This document shows positions 1 through 6,334 of a DNA stretch of 13,938 bases, in pieces. Below the pieces are notes generated by a model. The model had not been told where the DNA came from, did not search any database, and worked only from the letters and a program-made list of their open reading frames with translations. The stretch's first letter is position 1; every line of letters starts with the position of its first letter. A program made the translations under genes and the position numbers. This DNA is from Lachnospiraceae bacterium UBA3711 (GTDB lineage Bacteria; Bacillota; Clostridia; Lachnospirales; Lachnospiraceae). Location of the stretch: the NCBI GenBank assembly GCA_002371345.1, contig DFHY01000105.1, forward strand, positions 1 to 13,938, given 5' to 3'.

Positions 1-675
1 CTGGTTCCGTCATACATGCTGCCGTCACCGGTTGATGTAGTCAGGGCGTTCATCGGAGATTTTCCAAACCTGATGCTGCATGCGGCGACTACGCTTCAGG
101 AAGCGGCGTGGGGGCTTTTGACAGGAATAATACTCGCCATGCTGATGGCGACTGTGATGGACAGATTTCCGGTTCTGTACAGGGCTTTCTATCCGCTGAT
201 GATTATCTCGCAGACGATTCCGACCATAGCGATCGCGCCTCTTCTTGTATTGTGGATGGGGTTCGGGATGGCTCCGAAGATCACACTGGTTGTGATCACA
301 ACTTTTTTTCCGATTACGGTCGGGCTGCTTGACGGATACAGAAGCGTGGACGGTGACGCGGTCAACCTGATGCGCGCAATGGGCGCGACAAGGGCGCAGA
401 TATTCTATCATGTCAAGTTCCCCTCGGCTCTTCCCTACTTCTTCTCGGGTCTGAAGATCTCGGCTTCGTACGCGGTTGTCGGGGCGGTGATATCAGAATG
501 GCTCGGTGGATTTGAGGGGCTTGGCGTGTATATGACACGTGTAAAGAAAGCTTATGCATTTGACAAGATGTTCGCGGTCATATTCCTGATCGTCATCATA
601 AGCCTTCTGCTGATGGCCCTTGTAAATGCGCTGCGTGATATCTGCAGCCCATGGGAAAAGCTGGAGAAGAAATAG
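1..675 (+). CDS. thiX: ABC transporter permease, ThiX-like (5'-truncated)
   Basis: Membrane subunit of an importer of the nitrate/sulfonate/thiamine-precursor class (BPD_transp_1 fold). The reading frame is open from the first base of the window. The residues before the first ATG (LVPSY, leading into MLPSPVDVV) match the family's usual 'lvPsf-lPsP' segment, so the true start lies upstream and the first ATG at 16 is internal. 224 residues are visible. Hydrophobic helices alternate with short loops. The cytoplasmic ATPase-contact loop (EAA-like: MRAMGATRAQIF...FPSALP) falls at about nt 370-440, followed by GLKISASYAVVGAVISEWLGG, typical of ThiX/SsuC permeases. It is followed by a binding-protein gene 84 nt away and an ATPase gene, so it is the channel of that complex. 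Substrate is inferred from the neighbouring binding protein. A related specificity (riboflavin, another aromatic precursor) is possible. Any TPP riboswitch would lie upstream, outside the window. Confidence 0.85.
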   Translation: MVPSYMLPSPVDVVRAFIGDFPNLMLHAATTLQEAAWGLLTGIILAMLMATVMDRFPVLYRAFYPLMIISQTIPTIAIAPLLVLWMGFGMAPKITLVVITTFFPITVGLLDGYRSVDGDAVNLMRAMGATRAQIFYHVKFPSALPYFFSGLKISASYAVVGAVISEWLGGFEGLGVYMTRVKKAYAFDKMFAVIFLIVIISLLLMALVNALRDICSPWEKLEKK

Positions 676-724
676 TATTGATAATCACGGACTGCGGACA
701 GGAACTTATATTTTGATTATTTGT

Positions 725-744
725 GCCGCCGGAAAAAAGGCGGC
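725..744 (+). other. Stem-loop upstream of the binding-protein gene
   Basis: GCCGCC (725-730) pairs perfectly with GGCGGC (739-744) around an A-rich 8-nt loop, with a possible extra G-U pair. No T-run follows, so it is not a canonical terminator. It sits in the 84-nt gap between permease and binding protein and ends 15 nt before the ATG chosen at 760. It would cover the purine-rich stretch that could serve the alternative ATG at 748, while the GGAG used for 760 stays free. An RNA-processing or stability role is inference. Confidence 0.5.
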
Positions 745-759
745 GGAATGGAGATGAAC

Positions 760-1764
760 ATGAGAAAACAATTGACGAAAAGAGTGATAACCGCGATGGC
801 GTTTTGCGCATTTCTGTCAGCTGCCGCCGCGGCAGGAGCGTATGCGGATGAGCCTGCTGAGATAACCTTCTGCCTGGACTGGACTCCCAACACGAACCAT
901 ACGGGCGTATATGCCGCGCAGGCTCTCGGATATTATGAGGAGGCAGGACTGGATGTACAGATCGTACAGCCCCCTGAAAACGGCGCAGTGCTGATGTGTG
1001 CCGCAGGCCAGGCCCAGTTCGCGGTTGACGCGCAGGACACCATGGCAGCGGCTCTTGACCAGGACGAGCCTCTGGGCATCACGGCGGTCGCGGCTATGAT
1101 TCAGCACAATACATCGGGTATTCTCTCCAGGGGCGGCGATGGTATCGATACGCCGAAAGGCCTGGAAGGGAAGACCTATTCGACCTGGGAGTCGCCAATC
1201 GAGCTTGCGATGATAGAGTATGTGATGACGCAGGACGGCGGCGACTTCTCCTCGGTTCAGCTGATTCCTAATGATATTACGGACGAGCCTGCCGCTCTTG
1301 CCGCCGGACAGACGGACGCGGTGTGGGTCTTCTACGGGTGGAGCGGAATAAATGCCGAGGTCGAGGGCGTTGACTGCGATTACTGGGCATTCAGCGACAT
1401 AAGTCCTGAACTGGACTACTATACTCCTGTGATTGTCGCGAACAATGATTTTCTGGAGGAATCTCCAGACACGGCCAGAGCATTTCTCGAGGCCACCGCT
1501 AAGGGATATGAGTACGCTGCAGAACATCCGAAGGAAGCCGCGGACATGCTGATCGAGGGGGATACCACGGGGTCTCTGAAAGGATCAGAGGATCTGGTAT
1601 ACGCCAGCCAGGAGTGGCTCTCCGGGCGGTACATTGACGATGCGGATAAGTGGGGCGTATTTGATGAGGAGCGCTGGAACGCGTTTTACGGCTGGCTGTC
1701 TGAGAATGACCTTACTTCGCATGATCTTACCGGCAAGGGCTTTTCAAATGATTATCTGGGCTGA
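760..1764 (+). CDS. thiY: ABC transporter substrate-binding protein, ThiY/NMT1-THI5 family
   Basis: Extracytoplasmic receptor that delivers a small pyrimidine-type ligand, probably the thiamine precursor HMP or formylaminopyrimidine, to the adjacent permease. I chose ATG 760 because GGAG at 750-753 lies 6 nt upstream; ATGs at 748 and 754 are also in frame. The product is 334 residues, normal for the family. Residues 1-29 form a signal peptide (basic RKQLTKR, an alanine-rich core, then AYA before DEPAE). The mature protein begins with the ITFCLDWTPNTNHTGVYAA motif characteristic of ThiY/RibY-like proteins. Further family traits are a GYYEEAGLDV segment, TYSTWESPIELAM at mid-protein and WVFYGWSG. 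No lipobox is present: C16 lies inside the hydrophobic core and the predicted cleavage is signal peptidase I-like, which is unusual for a Gram-positive binding protein. Riboflavin or another aromatic precursor is the main alternative ligand. Confidence 0.85.
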   Translation: MRKQLTKRVITAMAFCAFLSAAAAAGAYADEPAEITFCLDWTPNTNHTGVYAAQALGYYEEAGLDVQIVQPPENGAVLMCAAGQAQFAVDAQDTMAAALDQDEPLGITAVAAMIQHNTSGILSRGGDGIDTPKGLEGKTYSTWESPIELAMIEYVMTQDGGDFSSVQLIPNDITDEPAALAAGQTDAVWVFYGWSGINAEVEGVDCDYWAFSDISPELDYYTPVIVANNDFLEESPDTARAFLEATAKGYEYAAEHPKEAADMLIEGDTTGSLKGSEDLVYASQEWLSGRYIDDADKWGVFDEERWNAFYGWLSENDLTSHDLTGKGFSNDYLG

Positions 1765-1805
1765 AGATCTTACTGGAGTCCGGGATGTGAGAGGAATAAA
1801 GTGCC

Positions 1806-2609
1806 ATGGGGAGTCTCCTTGAAGCAAGGCATGTAACAAAAGAGTACGATGGGCGGACCATCATCAGGGATATCAGCATTCACCTTGAGAGAGGAGAACT
1901 GATATCTCTTCTGGGACTGAGCGGCTCAGGAAAGACGACCCTGTTTCATGTGCTCTCGGGACTGACCCGGCCTGAGACCGGACAGGTCCTTCTCGGCGGG
2001 GAAGACATTACCGGCAGGCCTGGTTCCGTGAGCTATATGCAGCAGAAGGATCTGCTTCTTGCTCACAAGAAGGTGATAGACAATGTGTCACTGCCTCTTG
2101 TGCTCAGGGGGATCCGCAAAAAGGAGGCGCGGTCGGCTGCGGAGCCGCTGTTCGCGCAGTTTGGCATTGAGGGGACGCAATACCAGTATCCCGCGCAGCT
2201 CTCAGGCGGTATGCGCCAGAGGGCTGCTTTCCTTAGAACATATTTAAGCGCCGCCCGGACCGGCCATACAGAGGCTGGCGGTGAGGACGGCGGTTCGCAT
2301 GATAACTGCGGAGCAGCTCTCCTTGACGAACCGTTTTCAGCCCTTGACACCATCACCAAGAGCCAGATGCACTCCTGGTACCTTGACATGATGCAGCGTA
2401 TCGACCTTTCAACTATTTTTATTACGCATGATATTGACGAGGCGATACTGCTTTCTGACAGAATATACCTGATGACAGGCAATCCGGGAGTGATTGAGCA
2501 CGAGATCAGGATACAGACTCCGCGGCCTGAGCGGAAGGAATACAATCTGACTCAGGAGTTTCTGGATTACAAACGGCAGATCATACGCATCCTTGGGAGC
2601 GGATTCTAA
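1806..2609 (+). CDS. thiZ: ABC transporter ATP-binding protein, ThiZ-like, with insertion
   Basis: Cytoplasmic ATPase that powers the preceding permease/binding protein. The start ATG 1806 has GAGGAA 9 nt upstream and follows the binding-protein stop by 41 nt. The protein has 267 residues and all catalytic motifs: Walker A GLSGSGKTT (37-45), Q-loop region YMQQKD (77-82), ABC signature LSGGMRQR (132-139), Walker B/D-loop ALLDEPFSALD (171-181) and the H-loop histidine H208 in ITHDIDEAI. The odd point is the segment between the signature helix (RTYL, 144-147) and Walker B. Relatives have about six residues there (as in RTYLFS-D-VLLLDEP), whereas this protein has about 24, including a Gly/Ala/Glu-rich hydrophilic stretch at about 150-168. 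The frame is uninterrupted and the motifs are intact on both sides, so it is probably functional. No terminator is visible after it. Confidence 0.85.
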   Translation: MGSLLEARHVTKEYDGRTIIRDISIHLERGELISLLGLSGSGKTTLFHVLSGLTRPETGQVLLGGEDITGRPGSVSYMQQKDLLLAHKKVIDNVSLPLVLRGIRKKEARSAAEPLFAQFGIEGTQYQYPAQLSGGMRQRAAFLRTYLSAARTGHTEAGGEDGGSHDNCGAALLDEPFSALDTITKSQMHSWYLDMMQRIDLSTIFITHDIDEAILLSDRIYLMTGNPGVIEHEIRIQTPRPERKEYNLTQEFLDYKRQIIRILGSGF

Positions 2610-2617
2610 TCTGAACC

Positions 2618-2646
2618 TTGTTCATATAACATTAATGAGGTAAAAT
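2618..2646 (+). promoter_or_regulatory. Putative sigma-A promoter for fructokinase-lacI, with overlapping inverted repeat
   Basis: TTGTTC (2618-2623) and TAAAAT (2641-2646) are separated by 17 nt and sit 39 nt before the fructokinase start. The -35 box lies inside a palindrome TGAAC-CTT-GTTCA (2612-2624), which could be a regulator site. It has no central CG and so is not the same operator type as those at 4761 and 4915. The promoter call rests on consensus match and position only. Confidence 0.55.
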
Positions 2647-2684
2647 GAAACAGTAACCCGAACACAGGCTACGGAGGCTGATTC

Positions 2685-3653
2685 ATGAATAAAGAATATG
2701 ATGTGGTGGCACTTGGGGAACTGCTGATAGATTTTACCGAGAACGGGCTCAGCGCCCAGGGTAATCCTCTGCTTGAGGTCAATCCGGGCGGCGCGCCGGG
2801 AAATGTCCTGTCAATGCTTCAGAATTATGGAAGAAAGACGGCTTTCATAGGAAAGGTCGGAAAGGACATGTTCGGCAGACTTCTGCTTGACGCTGTCGGA
2901 AGCTGCGGTATCGACACGAAGGCAATCATAGAGGATGAACAGGTTCATACGACTCTTGCTTTTGTAAAGACCTTTGAAGACGGCGACCGGGACTTTTCAT
3001 TTTACCGTGATCCGGGAGCTGACATGATGCTGACGAAGGATGAGGTTGACACCGGCCTTCTGAAGAATACGAAGGTGTTTCACTTCGGGACCCTGTCATC
3101 AACACATCCGGGAGTCAGGGAGGCAACCCGGTATGCTATTGACGTTGCGAAGGAAGCGGGAGCCATTATATCATTTGATCCCAACCTGAGGGAACCGCTG
3201 TGGAAGAGCCTGGATGACGCGCGGGCTGAGATCGATTATGGTCTGGGCAGATGCGATCTCCTGAAGATCTCTGACAACGAGGTCGAGTTCATGTGCGGTA
3301 CCGATGATTATGACAAAGGTGCGGCGATGCTCGCTGAGAAGTATCACATTCCGCTGATCCTGATCACTATGGGCAAGGACGGCAGCAGAGCCTATTATAA
3401 GGACATGCGTGTCGAGGCGGCTCCGTTCCTTCAGGAACATACTATTGAGACTACAGGCGCCGGCGATACTTTCTGCGCCACATCGATTCACACTGTACTC
3501 AAGTACGGGATTGACAGCCTTACTGAGGAGAACCTGCTGGAGCTTCTGACTTACGCGAATGCGGCGGCGTCCCTGATTACAACCAGAAAGGGCGCGCTGC
3601 GTGTTATGCCGTCACTCAGCGAGGTGAAGCTGCTGGCCGGAACAAGACTGTAA
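2685..3653 (+). CDS. scrK: Fructokinase (PfkB/ribokinase family)
   Basis: Cytosolic ATP-dependent sugar kinase, expected to convert fructose to fructose 6-phosphate. ATG 2685 has GGAGG (2673-2677) 7 nt upstream. The 322 residues match the usual fructokinase length. The N-terminal VVALGELLIDF is followed by the sugar-binding NPGGAPGNV (33-41). FDPNLREPLW is the typical mid-protein signature of fructokinases. The C-terminal PfkB motif ETTGAGDTF carries the catalytic base D261, with the anion hole formed by GAG. It heads a unit with the LacI-family repressor and lies just upstream of a sugar ABC operon and a GH32 hydrolase, so it most likely handles the fructose released by GH32. Other ketose or deoxy-sugar kinases of the family are the alternative, but the context favours fructose. 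Confidence 0.88.
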   Translation: MNKEYDVVALGELLIDFTENGLSAQGNPLLEVNPGGAPGNVLSMLQNYGRKTAFIGKVGKDMFGRLLLDAVGSCGIDTKAIIEDEQVHTTLAFVKTFEDGDRDFSFYRDPGADMMLTKDEVDTGLLKNTKVFHFGTLSSTHPGVREATRYAIDVAKEAGAIISFDPNLREPLWKSLDDARAEIDYGLGRCDLLKISDNEVEFMCGTDDYDKGAAMLAEKYHIPLILITMGKDGSRAYYKDMRVEAAPFLQEHTIETTGAGDTFCATSIHTVLKYGIDSLTEENLLELLTYANAAASLITTRKGALRVMPSLSEVKLLAGTRL

Positions 3654-3697
3654 TTATAGTTTCGAAGCAACGCGCAGCCGGGCAGTGAGGTGGAATT

Positions 3698-4699
3698 ATG
3701 GCAACCCTGAAGGATGTGGCACGTGAGGCAGGATTGTCTGTAGGGACGGTGTCGAGAGTTCTCAATAATCGTGGATATATAAGCGAGGATACAAAGAGAA
3801 GTGTCCGCGAGGCCATGGCCAGACTCAATTATCAGCCGAATGCCATGGCAAGGTCTTTGTCAAAACAGAGCAGTTCAATGATAGGTGTGATAGTGCCGAG
3901 CATATCCCATCCTTACTTTGCCAAGGTGCTGAGTTGTCTGGAGAGTGCCGCCCGTGAGCAGAACTACCAGCTGCTCCTGTTCTGTTCGCAGGGGAAAGTA
4001 GCCCGCGAGGAGGAGTATGTAAGGGTATGTGTCAGCAACCGGGTGGCGGGACTGATACTGTGCTCAGGATCTGTTGAGACTGGAAAGCTCAGGAATCTTG
4101 GATTCCCTGTCGTGGCGTTTGAACGCTTTATCAATGAAGCGGATGCCGGGGTCGAGTGTGACAACTATGAGGGCGGCGCCATGGCAGCCAGGGAGCTTAT
4201 CAGGGCAGGATGCAGAAACCTGATGTGCATCGGAGGCGCCGGAGAGGTTTCGATGCCGGCTGACGCGCGCAGGGTAGGGTTCCTGGATGTCTGCAGACAG
4301 CACCCGGATATTGAAGTCAGAGAGAATATATGCGCGCCGGAACACCTTGACGATCTTAACTATTTCCCCGAGCTGAGGTCATTTCTCGACTCAGCGCCTG
4401 ATGTTGACGGCATCTTTGCCGGATCAGACGTAATCGGGATGCAGATTATGGCTGAGCTTGCCAAGAGGGGGAAGCGAGTGCCTCAGGATGTCAAGATCGT
4501 CGGTTATGACGATGTGAATCTGGCACAGATGACGAACCCGCAGCTGACTACCATATGCCAGCCGGTGCATGAGATGGCGCAGGAATGTGTCAGTATTATA
4601 ATCAGGGCAGCCAGAAATGAGAGCTATCCGGCAAGGACTATGTTTCATGTGACCCTTGAGCGGAGGGGGACAACGTGCGGAAATGATGAGTATACGTGA
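3698..4699 (+). CDS. LacI-family transcriptional regulator of the sucrose/fructan locus
   Basis: DNA-binding repressor with a sugar-responsive core. ATG 3698 has GAGGTGG (3687-3693) upstream. It is 333 residues long, standard for LacI/PurR proteins. Residues 3-25 (TLKDVAREAGLSVGTVSRVLNN) form the helix-turn-helix. The hinge helix NAMARSL (48-54) ends in L54, the leucine that in LacI/PurR wedges into the central CpG of the operator; this agrees with the CG-centred palindromes found at 4761 and 4915. The rest is a periplasmic-binding-protein-like effector domain (IGVIVPSISHPYFAKVL from about residue 62; GYDDVNLAQMTNPQLTTICQP near the C-terminus). It lies 44 nt after the fructokinase gene without a terminator between, so the two are probably co-transcribed. 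Its effector is inferred to be sucrose, fructose or a derivative. Confidence 0.9.
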   Translation: MATLKDVAREAGLSVGTVSRVLNNRGYISEDTKRSVREAMARLNYQPNAMARSLSKQSSSMIGVIVPSISHPYFAKVLSCLESAAREQNYQLLLFCSQGKVAREEEYVRVCVSNRVAGLILCSGSVETGKLRNLGFPVVAFERFINEADAGVECDNYEGGAMAARELIRAGCRNLMCIGGAGEVSMPADARRVGFLDVCRQHPDIEVRENICAPEHLDDLNYFPELRSFLDSAPDVDGIFAGSDVIGMQIMAELAKRGKRVPQDVKIVGYDDVNLAQMTNPQLTTICQPVHEMAQECVSIIIRAARNESYPARTMFHVTLERRGTTCGNDEYT

Positions 4700-4760
4700 C
4701 GGCGTTTCCTGTTCTGTACTGCGGCTCCGCAATTGAGTGGGTGCAGGCATGCAAACGGTA

Positions 4761-4776
4761 TGTCAACCGGTTGACA
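4761..4776. promoter_or_regulatory. LacI-type operator O1 (perfect 16-bp palindrome)
   Basis: TGTCAACCGGTTGACA is a perfect palindrome with a central CG, the form recognised by LacI/PurR-type repressors. It lies 62 nt after the repressor stop codon and 12 nt before the terminator. No -10 box sits at the right distance on either strand, so it does not cover a promoter of its own. It probably works as an auxiliary operator or a transcription roadblock. Confidence 0.75.
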
Positions 4777-4788
4777 CGGGAAAATGAC

Positions 4789-4827
4789 GGAGGGTTTCGA
4801 AATCGACTTCGAAACCCTCCCTTTTTT
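4789..4827 (+). terminator. Intrinsic terminator of the fructokinase-lacI unit
   Basis: GGAGGGTTTCGAA (4789-4801) pairs without mismatch with TTCGAAACCCTCC (4808-4820) around a 6-nt loop, and a run of six T follows (4822-4827). This is a textbook rho-independent terminator. It separates the repressor unit from the sugar-transport operon. Confidence 0.95.
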
Positions 4828-4914
4828 ATAGGCTGATGCGAAATGTCATTGTGCATAATAACTAATAGATGCACTCCGGATTTGTTGAAATCAACCGAAA
4901 TTATCGATCAAACA
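4828..4914. other. Non-coding spacer with two inverted repeats upstream of the transport operon
   Basis: GTGCAT-N12-ATGCAC (4851-4874) and GTTGA-AA-TCAAC (4884-4895) are inverted repeats without T-runs. The second contains TCAACCG (4891-4897), an exact copy of the left half of operator O1, next to GTTGA, a copy of part of its right half, arranged back to back rather than face to face. They may be regulator sites of the transport operon promoter. No gene or canonical promoter is visible in this stretch. Confidence 0.4.
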
Positions 4915-4953
4915 TGTTAAACGGTTGACACAAATATGGCTAAGTGATAGATT
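4915..4953 (+). promoter_or_regulatory. LacI-controlled promoter of the sugar ABC operon (operator O2 plus -35/-10)
   Basis: TGTTAAACGGTTGACA (4915-4930) differs from O1 at two of 16 positions and keeps the central CG. Its last six bases, TTGACA (4925-4930), are a perfect -35 box. TAGATT (4948-4953) follows after a 17-nt spacer as a 4/6 -10 box. A repressor on O2 would directly block RNA polymerase. Predicted transcription starts about 4960, giving a leader of about 34 nt before the binding-protein gene. Confidence 0.8.
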
Positions 4954-4993
4954 GGAAACACCATAAAGTTTTCTTATTTCCAGGAGGGAAGAG

Positions 4994-6235
4994 ATGAAAA
5001 AATTAATCACAGCAATCGCAACTGTCACAGCGGCAGCGATGGCGGTCACGCCGGTTATGGCGGCCACCGATCTGACCGTATTCAACTCCAAGTCTGAGAT
5101 CCAGACTCAGTTTGAAGAGGAGGCTCCTGTTTACTCAGAGCTTGCCGGCGTAAATATGGAAGTCGCCATGTCCAACGACCCGGTTATCACCCACATGGGA
5201 ACCCGCTATGCGTCCAATAACCCGTACGTCCTGTCCATGGTCGACGCGAAGGATGTCTACTCACTGACACCGGAGCACGGCATTGATCTTGCCGATACCG
5301 ACGCGGCGAAGGACACTGACTATGCAATCGAGATCGACGGCAAGGTCGCGGCGCTTCCGTTCTGCATCGAGGCACGCGGAGTCATGTACAACAAGACAGC
5401 TATCGAGGACATCACCGGAGAGGAATTCAAGCCGGAAGATTACAAGACCCTTGACGCTTTCAAGGAGCTCCTTGACAAGCTGGTCGAAGGCGGCATGGAT
5501 GCCCCTGTCGCGATCATGAAGGAAGACTGGTCCCTGGCGGCTCACTATCTCGCGCAGGTAGTTGAGGAGCAGGAGGATCCGGAAGCTTATGTCCAGAAGC
5601 TGGTTGCCGGCGAGGGCGACATCATCAACAACGAGAAGTTCAACTCCCTGATGGATACCTTTGATGTCCTTATGGAGTACAACTACGCTAAGGATTCGGC
5701 TGTCAACGCGGACCGCAACAAGTCCGAGGATATGCTGGCATGGGGCGATGTAGCGTTCATGTTCGGCGGCAACTGGGACTGGTCACTGATTGTTCAGTCC
5801 GAGTCTGACAGTGAGATGGGTATGATGCCGGTTCCGCAGAACACCGAGGACGGCACTAACGAGAAGCTTGTCGGCGGCGGCTCCAAGTATTTCTTCGTTG
5901 ACAGCTCTGTCTCCGAGGAGCAGCAGCAGGCTGCCAAGGATTTCCTGAACTGGATGGCTACCGATCCGGACGGACAGGATTTCGTATCGAATACCTGCGC
6001 TCTGGTTTCCCCGTACAAGAGCAACACTCTTGATGTCTCCGATCCGCTCTCTGTTTCCGTCAAGGCATTTGCGGATGCGGGCAACCTGATCGGCAACTAC
6101 AACTTCTTCCCGGATGATCACATCACCAAGGTCGGTGCAAGCATGCAGAAGTATCTTGGCGGCGAGATCGACAGAGAAGGCCTTGCGGATGAGCTGACTG
6201 AGTACTGGAAGGGCGCGGCGGTCATCGAGCACTGA
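4994..6235 (+). CDS. Sugar ABC transporter substrate-binding protein (CUT1, family 1)
   Basis: Receptor for an oligosaccharide, by context sucrose or fructo-oligosaccharides. ATG 4994 follows AGGAGGG (4982-4988) by 5 nt, a very strong ribosome site. The product has 413 residues. Residues 1 to about 23 are a signal peptide (MKKLITAIATVTAAAMAVTPVMA) with signal peptidase I-type cleavage after VMA. There is no cysteine in the N-terminal region, so it is not a lipoprotein. The mature part shows family-1 traits: PFCIEARGVMYNK, the WGDVAFMFGGNWDW segment and GGGSKYFFVD. Three of its four arginines use CGC and lysine is mostly AAG, unlike the AGG/AGA-rich neighbours, which suggests selection for high expression. 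It heads the operon with two permeases and GH32. A stable stem-loop follows its stop, as is common behind highly expressed binding-protein genes. Confidence 0.88.
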   Translation: MKKLITAIATVTAAAMAVTPVMAATDLTVFNSKSEIQTQFEEEAPVYSELAGVNMEVAMSNDPVITHMGTRYASNNPYVLSMVDAKDVYSLTPEHGIDLADTDAAKDTDYAIEIDGKVAALPFCIEARGVMYNKTAIEDITGEEFKPEDYKTLDAFKELLDKLVEGGMDAPVAIMKEDWSLAAHYLAQVVEEQEDPEAYVQKLVAGEGDIINNEKFNSLMDTFDVLMEYNYAKDSAVNADRNKSEDMLAWGDVAFMFGGNWDWSLIVQSESDSEMGMMPVPQNTEDGTNEKLVGGGSKYFFVDSSVSEEQQQAAKDFLNWMATDPDGQDFVSNTCALVSPYKSNTLDVSDPLSVSVKAFADAGNLIGNYNFFPDDHITKVGASMQKYLGGEIDREGLADELTEYWKGAAVIEH

Positions 6236-6271
6236 TCTGCAGAATCTGATTCATGATTGAATGATGATACG

Positions 6272-6307
6272 GGAAGGGGGTATCGGGAGGTACCGGTATC
6301 TCCTTCC
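6272..6307 (+). other. Intercistronic stem-loop between binding protein and first permease
   Basis: GGAAGGGGGTATC (6272-6284) pairs with GGTATCTCCTTCC (6295-6307) over 13 positions, three of them G-U, around a 10-nt loop. No T-run follows, so full termination is unlikely. It ends 27 nt before the permease start and leaves that gene's AGGAG (6324-6328) free. By analogy with maltose-type operons it probably protects or processes the 3' end of the binding-protein message so that receptor exceeds permease; this is inference. Confidence 0.6.
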
Positions 6308-6334
6308 TGAAATTATTGATAGTAGGAGACTAAC

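Noticed and set aside
817..1527. Open frame of 236 codons on the - strand opposite the ThiY gene
   Set aside because: Antisense shadow of a well-supported binding-protein gene, without motif or ribosome site.
4761..4776. TTGACA boxes within O1 as promoter -35 elements on either strand
   Set aside because: No acceptable -10 box lies 16-18 nt away on either strand.
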